A stretch of 64,000 bases of DNA from Carnegiea gigantea (GCA_029747015.1 JAKOGI010002165.1:1-64000); one strand, 5' to 3'. Numbered from the stretch's first letter, positions 11,021 through 21,986 are shown. Numbers and translations are program-made. Notes: a model not told the origin generated them from the letters alone.

Positions 11021-12593
11021 TGATGTAAAGGTCAAGGGGTATGGGAATACACACCAACCTCACACCAAGTAAAGGCTAAAACTTGAGATTGCTCACGGAT
11101 GGACGTGGCACGGACGTGCGTGGAGGCACGGGTACACCGTGCTAACTTGCTGCCTCAAAGAACTAGATTAGGCTAGTTTTGCCCGGTTTGAGTGCTCTTC
11201 AATTCTAACTGATTTTCTAGCTTTTTGGTGAGGTGGACTTGAAGGAAATGGGTGTGAATGATAGTAGAAAGAGTGGGATAAGGAAGGGGAATGTAGAACA
11301 AGGGAGGTGAAGATGAATACTTTGGAAAATTAAGCAAACAACCTTGCTAATGATCCGGTAGGATGCAAGGAGAGAGATAAGCTAAACTCTTGGATTGGAT
11401 ACAAGTAATCACCACCAACCCTTGAGTCTAGGGCCCTTAATCTTGATTAAGATACAGAATCACCACTTAATCAAGGCTAAGACTCACTTGAACACCACTT
11501 AGTTTGGCCTAAACTAAGATAAGCAAGCAAGGATTTGGTGAGGAAGCTTTGAAAGCTCTCTAGGGTTTTTTCATTGAACAAAATCTGAAGTGTGCTTCAT
11601 TATGGCCGTGCTTTCCCTTTTGTTGCTGGCCTTACAACCTTTCCTACTCAGCAAGCAAGTTAGAAGACACCTCACCTTACCCTCCTAGGGAGGAAAGGTG
11701 TTAATTAACTCTAATTCCCACGGTTAGAGTTAATCGGTTACAATCATACTTAATGCTAATCAAAATACACTTAAAACTTCAAGGAAAGCAAGACAAATGA
11801 AGATTACTACTTAATTAACTTGTCCTTAATCTCATTCAGCTTCAAATGCAGCAAGGAAAGCATGTGCCCAGCCGAAAAGTGATCTCCTCTTTGCGGCTGT
11901 CCAATAGGAAGTAAGATAGCACCCTCCTTGTCTTCCAATGAGAATCAAGAGACAATTCTTCTTGCAGCCCTTTTTTCATTGGTTGTGACCTTCCCTAGGT
12001 TTCCTTGGACGTGTGCCAACATAGAAGAGAGTGCCCATTCAGCTGAAGAGAAGGAAACCCACCGGTGGAGGTAAAGTGTAGCCGGGTTCACTAAACCAGG
12101 TTCAAGGCAGCTTCATACCCGGTTTTCAAACCAAGTTTAACCACAGCAAAAATGGGTATGATATGGGTTTTAGCCGTGGGGGGGAAGTTCAAGGTGTGTA
12201 AAAACCCCCCCATTCAAGAAATTAAGGTTAAACAAGGTTTAAGAAGGGTAATCACACCTAAACTTTCAACTGCGCAAAATTGGGCCAAATCTGCCCGGTT
12301 GGGAAAATGCCTTTGATCCTCCATCCTCTTGTGTGCATGATGTGAAATCAATGCTTGAACTTGAAAGCTAACATCCTGAGGATTCCAAAAATGCAAAAAT
12401 ATTGGCTTTACGCCATCATATGACTTGAGAAATCAGATGCACAAAACCGGGTTTATGTTGGCCGGTTAACCCGTTTGTGCCATTTTCAATTTCTTGCCAA
12501 TGGTGAGCCATTTTCTGAGTTTGGGACCTTGTTCTTGGACGATTTGGACTTGATACATCTTGACCAAGGTCTTGGCTAGGTAGGACTCCATCA
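11021..12593 (-). repeat. Element A 3' LTR
   Basis: Runs from TGATGTAAAGG at 11021 to CTCCATCA at 12593 on the plus strand (TG...CA on both strands). It is a near-identical copy of 17076-18647. It contains the last roughly 59 codons of pol (12416-12593), hairpins at 11442-11518 and a GC palindrome at 11107-11142. Confidence 0.93.
11442..11518 (-). other. Hairpin pair in element A 3' LTR
   Basis: CTTGATTAAG/CTTAATCAAG (11442-11451, 11466-11475, loop ATACAGAATCACCA) and CTTAGTTT/AAACTAAG (11498-11505, 11511-11518). The copy in the 5' LTR is at 17496-17529. Confidence 0.65.
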
Positions 12594-15196
12594 TCCTCCC
12601 CTTGTTGAAAAGATTTGATCCTCAAATCTGGTGGGGAAGTGTCCGGATAGTAGGGGCTCAAATCAGCTACATTAAAGGTGGCTGAAACCTCAAAATCACC
12701 AGGGAGATCAATCTTATAAGCATTGTCGTTGATCCTCTCCAAGACTTCAAATGGACCCTCCGCTCGTGGCATGAGTTTGTTTTTCCTTTTAGAAGGAAAA
12801 CGTTCCTTTCTTAAATGGATCCATACCAAGTCTCCTGGTTGAAAAACAATCTTTCTCCTATGCTTGTTGGCGTGTGCTTCATAGGCTGCATTAGTCTTCT
12901 CAATTCGAGCCTTCACCAACTCATGGAGCTTTTGAATTTCTTTTACTCTTTGTGTGGCATCAACATGGGGCTTTTGATCTTGGGGTCGTGGGGTGAGGTC
13001 ATTTGGACTTAAAGGATCAACCCCATACACCACTTTAAATGGTGAAAGACCAGTAGCTTTGCTAGGTGCCCGATTGAATGCAAACTCAGCATGGGGTAAG
13101 AGTAAATCCCAGGCCTTCACATTAGGTTTAATCAAAGCCCTTAGGAGAGTACCCAGGGTTCGATTAGTGACTTTAGTTTGGCCATCAGTCTGAGGATGAC
13201 AGGTAGTACTAAACAGCAACTTAGTACCAAGCTTTTTCCACAGGGTAATCCAGAAATGACTGAGGAACTTCGTATCCCTATCTGAAACAATGGTCTTAGG
13301 GATACCATGCAACCTTGTTACCTCTTTAAAATAGAGCTCGGCAATGTGTGTAGCATCATTGGTTTTGCAGCAGGGAATGAAATGTGCCATCTTCGAAAAT
13401 CTGTCTACCACCACGAAGATTGAATCCTTTCCCCTTTGAGTCTTAGGTAGACCCAAAATAAAGTCCATACTCACATCTACCCAAGGTAGGGTAGGTACGG
13501 GTAATGGCGTGTATAATCCGTGGGGTAAGGTATGACTCTTGGCTGCTTGGCACGTTCCACACCTTCTAAGGATGTCTTGAACATCCTTTTCCATCCCTGG
13601 CCAATAGTAGTGTTCCCTTAACATGGTTAAGGTTTTTGACTCTCCAAAATGACCGGCCAGGGAACCTCCATGAATTTCCCTAATTAGTAGTTCACGAGTG
13701 CTACACTTTGGAATGCATAACCGCACTTCTTTGAATAAATAGCCTTCTTGGGTTAGGAAGTCGCCCTTTGGATGCTTCAAACAAGCTGCATAGAGAGGTC
13801 CAAGGTCTTTATCTTCAGCATATAGACTCTTAAGATGCTCGAAACCCAGAATAAGGGCGTCTAACTGAAACATAAGGAGATGTCTCCTTGATAATGCATC
13901 TGCGCCTTGATTCAACTTTCCTGATTTGTGCTTGATAGTGAAGTGAAAAGACTGTAGGAATTCAACCCACTTAGCATGACGTGAGTTCAGTTTGTGCTGA
14001 CCTTGAATATACTTCAAAGCCTCATGATCTGAATGAAGTATAAACTCACTAGCCACTAAGTAATGACTCCAATGTTCTAGACACCGAATGATCGCATAGA
14101 ATTCCTTGTCATAGGTGGAGTATTTTCTTCTTGAGTCACACAGTTTTTCACTGAAGAAGGCTAATGGCTTGCCTTCCTGAGTTAAAACTCCACCAATTCC
14201 TACTCCTGATGCATCACATTCAACCTCAAAAACTTTCTCAAAGCATGGTAGAGAAAGGACCGGTGCTTGAGTAAGTTTCTTCTTTACTTCTTCGAAGGCG
14301 GATTGAGCTTTAGGAGTCCATTGGAATGATGAACCCTTAAGCACTTCAGTCATAGGGGACATGATGGTGCTGAAGTTTCGAATAAACCTTCTGTAAAACG
14401 AAGCCAAACCATGAAAACTTCTAACATCATGTATACTTTGTGGTTGAGGCCAAGTGCGAATAGCCTCTATCTTCCCTTCATCAACTTTAATGCCTTCACT
14501 AGAAACAATGTAACCTAAGAATGTAACCTCATGAGTAAAGAAGGTACACTTCTTAAGATTACCATATAGCTGCTCACGTTCAAGGACATGCATGATCTGA
14601 TTGAGATGATTTTGATGTTCTTGCTCGTCCTTGGAATAGATAAGAATGTCATCGAAGTAAACCACCACGAACTTGCCAATATAAGGTTTGAATACTTGAT
14701 TCATCAACCTCATGAATGTGCTAGGAGCATTGGAAAGACCGAATGGCATAACCAGCCACTCATATAAACCTCCTTTAGTCTTGAATGCAGTCTTCCATTC
14801 ATCTCCCTCTCTTATTCTGATCTGGTAGTAACCACTTCGAAGATCAATCTTAGAAAAGACTTTAGAGCCATGTAACTCGTCTAGCATGTCTTCAAGCCTA
14901 GGTATCGGATACCTATACTTGATGGTGATCTTGTTTATGGCTCTGCTGTCCACACACATGCGTTGGCTGCCATCCTTCTTGGGAACCAACAAAGCAGGCA
15001 CGGCACAGGGGCTTAAGGACTCACGCACAAGTCCCTTTGACATCAATTCCTCTACTTGCCGTTGAATCTCCATGGTCTCCTTTGGGTTCATTCTGTAAGC
15101 TGGCTTGTTTGGAAGAACTGAGCCAGGAATGAGGTCAATATGGTGTTGGATATCCCGTTTAGGGGGTAAACCCGAGGGTATCTCTTCTGGAAACAA
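12416..15196 (-). CDS. Element A pol: reverse transcriptase, RNase H, integrase
   Basis: 926 codons from the Met at 15196, but the frame continues upstream without shift to a TAG at 15278-15280 that separates it from gag-protease, so it is really the second part of one Gag-Pol frame. Order: reverse transcriptase ([39 protein letters not shown]), RNase H ([31 protein letters not shown]), integrase with an HHCC zinc motif (HGGSLAGH ... CGTCQ), core aspartates in VSMDF and VSDRD, then GPF module. The third catalytic residue is changed: TDGQT is followed by Lys, where element C has Glu at the D-X35-E position. The C-terminus lies in the 3' LTR. Integration from this copy's own enzyme should be impaired. 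Confidence 0.9.
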   Translation of the reverse strand: MFPEEIPSGLPPKRDIQHHIDLIPGSVLPNKPAYRMNPKETMEIQRQVEELMSKGLVRESLSPCAVPALLVPKKDGSQRMCVDSRAINKITIKYRYPIPRLEDMLDELHGSKVFSKIDLRSGYYQIRIREGDEWKTAFKTKGGLYEWLVMPFGLSNAPSTFMRLMNQVFKPYIGKFVVVYFDDILIYSKDEQEHQNHLNQIMHVLEREQLYGNLKKCTFFTHEVTFLGYIVSSEGIKVDEGKIEAIRTWPQPQSIHDVRSFHGLASFYRRFIRNFSTIMSPMTEVLKGSSFQWTPKAQSAFEEVKKKLTQAPVLSLPCFEKVFEVECDASGVGIGGVLTQEGKPLAFFSEKLCDSRRKYSTYDKEFYAIIRCLEHWSHYLVASEFILHSDHEALKYIQGQHKLNSRHAKWVEFLQSFHFTIKHKSGKLNQGADALSRRHLLMFQLDALILGFEHLKSLYAEDKDLGPLYAACLKHPKGDFLTQEGYLFKEVRLCIPKCSTRELLIREIHGGSLAGHFGESKTLTMLREHYYWPGMEKDVQDILRRCGTCQAAKSHTLPHGLYTPLPVPTLPWVDVSMDFILGLPKTQRGKDSIFVVVDRFSKMAHFIPCCKTNDATHIAELYFKEVTRLHGIPKTIVSDRDTKFLSHFWITLWKKLGTKLLFSTTCHPQTDGQTKVTNRTLGTLLRALIKPNVKAWDLLLPHAEFAFNRAPSKATGLSPFKVVYGVDPLSPNDLTPRPQDQKPHVDATQRVKEIQKLHELVKARIEKTNAAYEAHANKHRRKIVFQPGDLVWIHLRKERFPSKRKNKLMPRAEGPFEVLERINDNAYKIDLPGDFEVSATFNVADLSPYYPDTSPPDLRIKSFQQGEDDGVLPSQDLGQDVSSPNRPRTRSQTQKMAHHWQEIENGTNGLTGQHKPGFVHLISQVI
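12594..12604 (-). other. Element A polypurine tract
   Basis: On the minus strand the sequence directly before the 3' LTR reads CAAGGGGAGGA, the usual position and composition for the second-strand primer of LTR elements. It lies within the pol reading frame. Confidence 0.8.
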
Positions 15197-15277
15197 GTGA
15201 CAGAATGCTTGGATGAGTGATTTAGCAAATGGATAGGTTGGTAATGGGGATTCTGGTTCTTCTTGTATGGTTAAGAT

Positions 15278-16984
15278 CTACTCCTTAAAAGCCTTGAATT
15301 CATGATTCGAAGCCCTCAAAAGAGTTTCACTAAAAGTGAGTAAACAACCAGAATGTTCATGGCCTTTTGTGGGTTTGTTCTTGAGAATTTCGGATGGTGA
15401 TAATGGTTTTAGAGTAATCTTCTTGCCTCCCATAGACAAGGAATATGTGTTCATGAAACCATCATGGGTCACCCTTCGGTCATACAACCAAGGCCTTCCC
15501 AACAATACATAGCATGCATCCATAGGTATAACATCACACCAAAGTTGGTCTTGATAGTTCTTACCAATGGATAATGAAATGAGACACCTTGAATTGACTT
15601 GAAGCCCTTTGCTTTGATTCAACCATTGTATATTGTATGGATGGGGATGGGCTGTAGCTTGCAAACCTAGCTTTTCAATCATGGTAAGGGACACCACGTT
15701 TGCACAGCTCCCACCATCAATAATCAACGAACAGACCTTGCCTTGAACCGTGCACCTAGTGTGGAATATGTTTTCTCTTTGTTCATCCTTGGTGCTCTTT
15801 TGGCCGTTCAAGACTCTCCTCAAAACTAACATTTCTCCCTCATCAGCTTCCTCCTCAACTTCTTCTTGACTCTCTTCATGCTCTTCTTCAGTTTCACCTT
15901 CATTTTCACCTTCCTTTTCTTGCTCATCCACGGTTCTCCATTCGGCCAAAGTGATGACCTTGCGGTTTGGGCACTCTGAAGCAATATGGCCAAGCCCTTG
16001 GCACTTGAAACATCTTCTAGTGCTCATAGGATTGGGGTTTGGTCGAATTGGGGTAGCTGGGGCCTTTTGTGGTGCTTGGGTTCTTTGTGGATTGAAAGGA
16101 AAGGGATTTTGTGGCTTGGAAACTGGTTGGGAACTCCCCTTGTTAAAAGGTTGGTTCCGGATTGGAGGCTTTTGATGTGGAGGTTTGAAAGTTTGCTTAG
16201 CTTTCTTTTGTTGCTCAACCTTGTGAGCAAGTACACAAACCTCATCAAATGTGGTGTAAGCTTGTAATTCCACAACATTAGAGTACTTAGGATCAAGTCC
16301 TCCCAAGTACCTTACAATCGTTTGCTCTTCTGGTTCTTGCAAATCACATTTAATCACAAGCTTCTCAAATTCTCTAGTGTATTCTTCAACACTAAGATTG
16401 CCTTGACTCAGATTATGAAGTTGTGAATAACAATCTTGGACATACGTGGGGGGTAAAAATCTAGCTTTTAACTTGGATTTCATTTTCTCCCAAGTTCTGA
16501 TTTTGGACTTACGTTCCCTAACTCTCTTAGCACACAAGTTGGTCCACCATAAAGAAGCATACTTACGTAGTCTTAATGCCACCAACTTGACTTTCTTTTC
16601 TTCTGGAACGTCCTTGTATTCGAATACCCTCTCCACAGTGTGCAACCAGCCCAAGAAGTCTTCTGGATCAAGCTTACCTTCATATTCTGGAATCTCAACT
16701 CGAAAATCATTAGAGTTACCTTGTCCTCTTGGCTCTTGTCGTGGTTCTCTGAATGGCCCTTCATCACTTGAGGACTCTAGGTGGTGACTGAACACTTGCT
16801 CTCGGCCTTGCGATGCAGAATGAAATGATTCTTCATTGAGTTTTTGCTTTTGCTTGAGGAAGACGCCCAATTGCTTTCGTAAATACTCATTTTGGGCCTT
16901 GAGCTGTTCGTTAGAAGAAGTAATCTCATGATTATTCTTCAAGACAGCATCAAGCTTTTCTTCTATGCTCATACTAGTACTCAT
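15278..16984 (-). CDS. Element A gag and protease
   Basis: 568 codons, starting MSTSMSIEEKLD about 75 nt downstream of the primer-binding site. The N-terminus is a predicted coiled coil (about residues 5-50, Lys/Glu/Gln-rich). The retrotransposon gag domain is at about 95-250 (EIPEYEGKLDPEDFLGWLHT ... SVEEYTREFEKL ... RYLGGLD). A CCHC zinc knuckle of form CX2CX4HX4C (CFKCQGLGHIASEC) is at about 325, then an acidic Glu-rich linker, then aspartic protease with [13 protein letters not shown] at about 424. It ends at TAG in KAFKE-stop; in element C the matching position is inside an open FKDLILL stretch. A nonsense mutation is more likely than programmed readthrough, but only one codon separates the two. 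Confidence 0.9.
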   Translation of the reverse strand: MSTSMSIEEKLDAVLKNNHEITSSNEQLKAQNEYLRKQLGVFLKQKQKLNEESFHSASQGREQVFSHHLESSSDEGPFREPRQEPRGQGNSNDFRVEIPEYEGKLDPEDFLGWLHTVERVFEYKDVPEEKKVKLVALRLRKYASLWWTNLCAKRVRERKSKIRTWEKMKSKLKARFLPPTYVQDCYSQLHNLSQGNLSVEEYTREFEKLVIKCDLQEPEEQTIVRYLGGLDPKYSNVVELQAYTTFDEVCVLAHKVEQQKKAKQTFKPPHQKPPIRNQPFNKGSSQPVSKPQNPFPFNPQRTQAPQKAPATPIRPNPNPMSTRRCFKCQGLGHIASECPNRKVITLAEWRTVDEQEKEGENEGETEEEHEESQEEVEEEADEGEMLVLRRVLNGQKSTKDEQRENIFHTRCTVQGKVCSLIIDGGSCANVVSLTMIEKLGLQATAHPHPYNIQWLNQSKGLQVNSRCLISLSIGKNYQDQLWCDVIPMDACYVLLGRPWLYDRRVTHDGFMNTYSLSMGGKKITLKPLSPSEILKNKPTKGHEHSGCLLTFSETLLRASNHEFKAFKE

Positions 16985-17059
16985 GTTTGTGTTTGAGAAA
17001 TAAGAAAGAAGGGAGTTTGGATGTGTGGATTCAATACCTTAGGCCAAAGATGAAACTCA

Positions 17060-17071
17060 GCTCTGATACCA
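17060..17071 (-). other. Element A primer-binding site (initiator tRNA-Met)
   Basis: Minus strand reads TGGTATCAGAGC, complementary to the 3' end of plant initiator tRNA-Met. It starts four bases (TATT) after the 5' LTR end. Confidence 0.92.
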
Positions 17072-17075
17072 AATA

Positions 17076-18647
17076 TGATGTAAAGGTCAAGGGGTATGGG
17101 AATACACACCAACCTCACACCAAGTAAAGGCTAAAACTTGAGATTGCTCACGAATGGACGTGGCACGGACGTGCGTGGAGTCAAGGGTACACCGTGCTAA
17201 CTTGCTGCCTCAAAGAACTAGATTAGGCTAGTTTTGCCCGGTTTGAGTGCTCTTCAATTCTAACTGATTTTCTAGCTTTTTGGTGAGGTGGACTTAAAGG
17301 AAATGGGTGTGAATGATAGTAGAAAGAGTGGGATAAGGAAGGGGAATGTAGAACAAGGTAGGTGAAGATGAATACTTTGGAAAATTAAGCAAACAACCTT
17401 GCTAATGATCCGGTAGGATGCAAGGAGAGAGATAAGCTAAACTCTTGGATTGGATACAGTAATCACCACCAACCCTTGAGTCTAGGGCCCTTAATCTTGA
17501 TTAAGATACAGAATCACCACTTAATCAAGGCTAAGACTCACTTGAACACCACTTAGTTTGGCCGAAACTAAGATAAGCAAGCAAGGATTTGGTGAGGAAG
17601 CTTTGAAAGCTCTCTATGGTTTTTTCATTGAACAAAATCTGAAGTGTGCTTCATTATGGCCGTGCTTTCCCTTTTGTTGCTGGCCTTACAACCTTTCCTA
17701 CTCAGCAAGCAAGTTAGAAGACACCTCACCTTACCCTCCTAGGGAGGAAAGGTGTTAATTAACTCTAATTCCCACGGTTAGAGTTAATCGGTTACAATCA
17801 TACTTAATGCTAATCAAAATACACTTAAAACTTCAAGGAAAGCAAGACAAATGAAGATTACTACTTAATTAACTTGTCCTTAATCTCATTCAGCTTCAAA
17901 TGCAGCAAGGAAAGCATGTGCCCAGCCGAAAAGTGATCTCCTCTTTGCGGCTGTCCAATAGGAAGTAAGATAGCACCCTCCTTATCTTCCAATGAGAATC
18001 AAGAGACAATTCTTCTTGTAGCCCTTTTTTCATTGGTTGTGACCTTCCCTAGGTTGCCTTGGACGTGTGCCAACATAGAAGAGAGTGCCCATTCAGCTGA
18101 AGAGAAGGAAACCCACCGGTGGAGGTAAAGTGTAGCCGGGTTCACTAAACCGGGTTCAAGGCAGCTTCATACCCGGTTTTCAAACCAAGTTTAACCACAG
18201 CAAAAATGGGTATGATCTGGGTTTTAGCCGTGGGGGGGAAGTTCAAGGTGTGTAAAAACCCCCCCATTCAAGAAATTAAGGTTAAACAAGGTTTAAGAAG
18301 GGTAATCACACCTAAACTTTCAACTGCGCAAAATTGGGCCAAATCTGCCCGGTTGGGAAAATGCCTTTGATCCTCCATCCTCTTGTGTGCATGATGTGAA
18401 ATCAATGCTTGAACTTGAAAGCTAACATCCTGAGGATTCCAAAAATGCAAAAATATTGGCTTTACGCCATCATATGACTTGAGAAATCAGGTGCACAAAA
18501 CCGGGTTTATGTTGGCTGGTTAACCCGTTTGTGCCATTTTCAATTTCTTGCCAATGGTGAGCCATTTTCTGAGTTTGGGACCTTGTTCTTGGACGATTTG
18601 GACTTGATACATCTTGACCAAGGTCTTGGCTAGGTAGGACTCCATCA
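17076..18647 (-). repeat. Element A 5' LTR
   Basis: Near-identical to 11021-12593. It carries the hairpin at 17496-17529 and the GC palindrome at 17162-17197, in which one arm has decayed to TCAAGGG where the other LTR has GCACGGG. The copy of the pol tail at 18470-18647 is not translated as pol here. The upstream side meets element B's LTR at 18648. Confidence 0.93.
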
Positions 18648-20368
18648 TTGTAAGTCTCAAGGGTAGGAACAACCCAAGCCAACTCACAACAAGAACACAA
18701 CCAAAACAAGTGGAAAACTCACGAACCAAGGGAGGCACGGTCGTGCTCAAGGGCACCGGGTGATCGTGCTAACTTGCTGCCTAAGCACGCCTAGTTTGTG
18801 ATTTTCACGGTTTTGAGATGGCTTTTGTGTTTGGGCTCAAAACTGAATCAAAGCAAGAATCCTTGGCCTTGATTAAGCTTGAAATGAATATGAAAAGAAA
18901 AAAAAGAAGAGAGGAATGAAGTTCACTGATTAGAACATAAAAAAGGAGAGCTTTGGTTTAAGGAACCCAAAGCTAACTTCATGAACTTTAAGTGAATTCA
19001 ATGGAATCTGGATAGTTCTAAGCCTTGTGATTAGATAAGATACACCACTAATCACTTAGCTTAGGGCCCTTAACTTTGATTAGGATACAGATACACCACC
19101 TAATCATGATTAAGACTCACTTGGACACCACCTTAATCGGCCTAATTAAGGATAAGCAAGTTAAGTGTTTGAGAGGAACACAAGACACAAAGTCTTTTCT
19201 TAATTTCAATACTCAAGCTTTCTTGTTTTACAAAAGAGCAGCCAAGGCACTTATATAGCCTTGTGATTACATGAAAAGGGCTTTCCTTCTAGGCAAGGAA
19301 AGTCATTAAACTAATCCTATGCTTAGTAATACACGGTTTAAGCTAAAACAACACATAAGCTGAAAGTTTATATTACAAAGCACTTAATTTATCTTCCTAA
19401 GCCTTTTCCTTTGTACTAAGGAATGTAAATGACTCAATTTCCCAGCTAGGAAGGCAAGAGTGCACGGCTAGCCACCTCAAAAGGACTGAAAAATGCATGT
19501 GTGCCATGTCATGCTTGAGTGGTCGAATGAAAGCTTGCAAGATGGTGGTGTTTCACTTGTCCACGTGTCTCTCTCACAAGTAGCTGAGTGGTGTTTCATC
19601 AAGCAGCTCAAAATGACCTAGTTGGCAGTCTTCCACCTTAAGCAAACCCATCTAGGAGGGAAATCCACCTTGCTAAGCAACCGGGTATCTAGGTGCCCGT
19701 TTCTGCCGTGACTTGTGCTTCATGGTTGACACCTCAAATGCTGAGTAATCTTGGATTTCCTTACATGGAAGGAAACCTCAAGATGTCTAGTTTACCCTTG
19801 TTTTTGAATCATAGCATTTGGACGTCGTTTACCCCTTGAATGAGCCTGATTCCCCAAACCGTGCAGATAGACTCCAAAACAGCACAGGTTTACTACTTAG
19901 CTTAATTCACTAACCAATTGAACTCCAAATCTGGTAATTCCAATTGGAAATGAAAGCTAAGATCTTGGGGACCCAAAATATGTAAAAATTCAAGACTTAA
20001 ACCAAACTATATCATAAGAAATAAAAAGAACAAAACCGGGTTCATCCTGGCCCTGCTGGGCAGTTTTGACACCTTGGTTTTAATTGCTGATTTGAACGAC
20101 CAAATGAAGTCCAAATTGGATGAAACTTGATTTGTTGGAAAGCTAACATCTTGATCTTCAAATCCATCAAAAAATATTAGACGTAAACCCTTAGTATTTT
20201 TGAGAAATTAAGCACACAAAAACGGGTTAGCTGCTGGATTTAACCCTTGCCCGCAGTTTCAATGTTTAATCAAAACTTGGAAGATTTATTCATCCTTAAA
20301 CCAGCATAATAAGATTACCTAATTGATTTGATTCTTTTTTAACAAAAGGGATGGAGGGATTTCCATCA
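18648..20368 (-). repeat. Element B 3' LTR (left)
   Basis: Matches the two halves of the right LTR at about 98% by eye. Contains a minus-strand TATATAA (19251-19257), hairpins at 19027-19055 and 19077-19106, and a GC palindrome at 18734-18769. Ends TTTCCATCA. Confidence 0.9.
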
Positions 20369-20380
20369 TACTCCCCTTGT
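20369..20380 (-). other. Element B polypurine tract
   Basis: Minus strand reads ACAAGGGGAGTA immediately before the 3' LTR, nearly the same as the element A tract. Confidence 0.75.
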
Positions 20381-20496
20381 TAAAAATGATTTGCCCTCAA
20401 ATCATAGTGGTAATGAACTCCTCTTTTTGCTTCAATTCTGGTTGAATAAAATCAACCATGAAAACAAGTCTCTTTTGAACTTAGAGACTTTCTTCT

Positions 20497-21890
20497 TTAC
20501 CTTCCCCTTGTTGATTGAATGGTGGACGTAGGGGGCTCCTTGAACATGATTGGAACCACTTTCTCACATGCTCTTAATTCAGGATTAGGAACTGTAAGGA
20601 ATGATTCTGAATTGAATTGACAGAAGGTTCGTTTGAGTGTTTTGGGTGTGGGTGGAGTGGGGGAAAAGGTTGATGGTTCACCAAAAGTCATGAAAAGAAT
20701 ATTTCGATTCTCTTTGTATTTTGGTGGGTGGTAAGTGTCTAAGGTGAGCATTTCACCTTCATCCGCCTCAATCACTATCTCCTCGAGATCATCTTCTTTA
20801 TCCTCTTTCTTTTCCTCTTCTATTTCGACCTCCTCAGTTGCCTTCCATTCAGCCAAGGTAACATACCTTCGGTTTGTACAATCTGATGCTAAGTGACCAA
20901 AGCCTTGGCACTTAAAACACCTTGGGATGTTTTTAGGAAGGGGTTTTGGTGTGAGTTGTGGGGGTAGGCCCTTTTGTGGAGTTTGGTTTTTTTGTGGAGA
21001 AGGGGAAAGGGATGCGTGGGTTGAGGGACATAAGATGAACTCCCCTTGTTTAAGGTTTGTTCATATGGTGAGGGATTTGGATTTTCATGCCGTGAGGGTG
21101 GTTTGCTCTTCTTTTGCTGCTCAACCTTGTGAGCTAGCACACATACTTCATCAAAAGAAGTGTAAACTTGCAAATCAACAACATTAGCATACCTAGGATC
21201 AAGACCTCCCAAGTATCTAACAATTGTTTGTTCTTCTGGCTCTTGCAAATCACACTTAATCACAAGCTTTTCAAATTCACGAGTGTATTCTTCTACACTC
21301 AAATTACCTTGGTTCAAATGGTGGAGTTGTGAGTAGCAATCTTGAACATAGGTAGAAGGAAGAAATCTAGCCTTGAGCTTTGACTTCATCTTCTCCCAAG
21401 TTCTGATTTTGGACCTCCTTTCTCTTACTCTTTTAGCACACAAGTTAGTCCACCATAGAGAAGCATACTTACGAAGCCTTAAAGCAATCAGCTTCACCTT
21501 CTTGTCTTCTGGGATGTCCTTGTACTCAAAAACTCTTTCAACTGTGTGTAACAAATCCAAAAAATCTTCAGGATCAAGCTTGCCTTCAAATTCTGGAATT
21601 TCAACCTTGAAATCATTTGCACTAGCTTGATTCTGTGAGTCTTGTCTAGTCATTCTCAATGGTTTATCTTCACTAGATGAATCAAGAGTATGGCTAAACA
21701 CTTGTTCTTGCCTCCATGGTTCGGATTGGATGGGTTCTTCACACGCCTTTTGCTTTTGCTTCATGTAGTTTCCAAGTTGTTTTCTCAAGTACTCATTTCG
21801 AGCCTTGAGTTCTTGATTACTCACACTCATTTCTTGCATTTGCTTGGAAAGAACTTCAAGCTTCTCTTCCACAGACATGCTAGTACTCAT
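20497..21890 (-). pseudogene. Element B gag, frameshifted
   Basis: Starts MSTSMSVEEKLE at 21890, matching element A gag, with an in-frame extension to 21962 that is probably leader. The gag domain is intact (EIPEFEGKLDPEDFLDLLHT to RYLGGLDPRYANVV). Near 20995-21010, at an A-run, the frame shifts, and the main frame stops at 20889. The zinc knuckle CFKCQGFGHLASDC and an acidic tail continue in the second frame (to 20497). After ADEGEML the sequence no longer resembles the element A protease. If the A-run is a recent indel, the gag was functional until lately. It could supply or receive Gag in trans. Confidence 0.85.
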
Positions 21891-21974
21891 TGTGATCGCA
21901 TGAAGGAACGGTTTATGCTTGACTGTGTTTGGATTGAGTTTGGGAGCGTGGGGTTCAGGCAAGGATCTGAACTT

Positions 21975-21986
21975 GCTCTGATACCA
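21975..21986 (-). other. Element B primer-binding site (initiator tRNA-Met)
   Basis: Minus strand TGGTATCAGAGC, four bases from the 5' LTR end at 21991. Confidence 0.9.

Larger units (their letters stand above)
11021..18647 (-). mobile_element. Element A: nearly intact CRM-like Ty3/gypsy retrotransposon
   Basis: Complete layout on the minus strand: 5' LTR 17076-18647, primer-binding site 17060-17071, gag-protease frame 15278-16984, pol frame 12416-15196, polypurine tract about 12594-12604, 3' LTR 11021-12593. By eye the LTRs differ at about 15-20 of 1573 positions, so the insertion is young. Clade by protein style: YFDD reverse transcriptase, integrase tail with GPFEVLERINDNAYKIDLP and NVADLSPY, and a pol frame that ends inside the 3' LTR, a trait reported for CRM elements. 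The 5-bp flanks (CAATA and TTGTA) do not match, so the ends have been rearranged after or during insertion. Confidence 0.9.

Noticed and set aside
15951..16787. Several plus-strand frames opposite element A gag
   Set aside because: Shadows of the gag coding strand; element C and B gag show the minus/plus sense frames to be the real ones.
11016..18652. A target-site duplication for element A
   Set aside because: The 5-bp flanks are CAATA and TTGTA, which do not match, and the flanks are inverted copies of each other.
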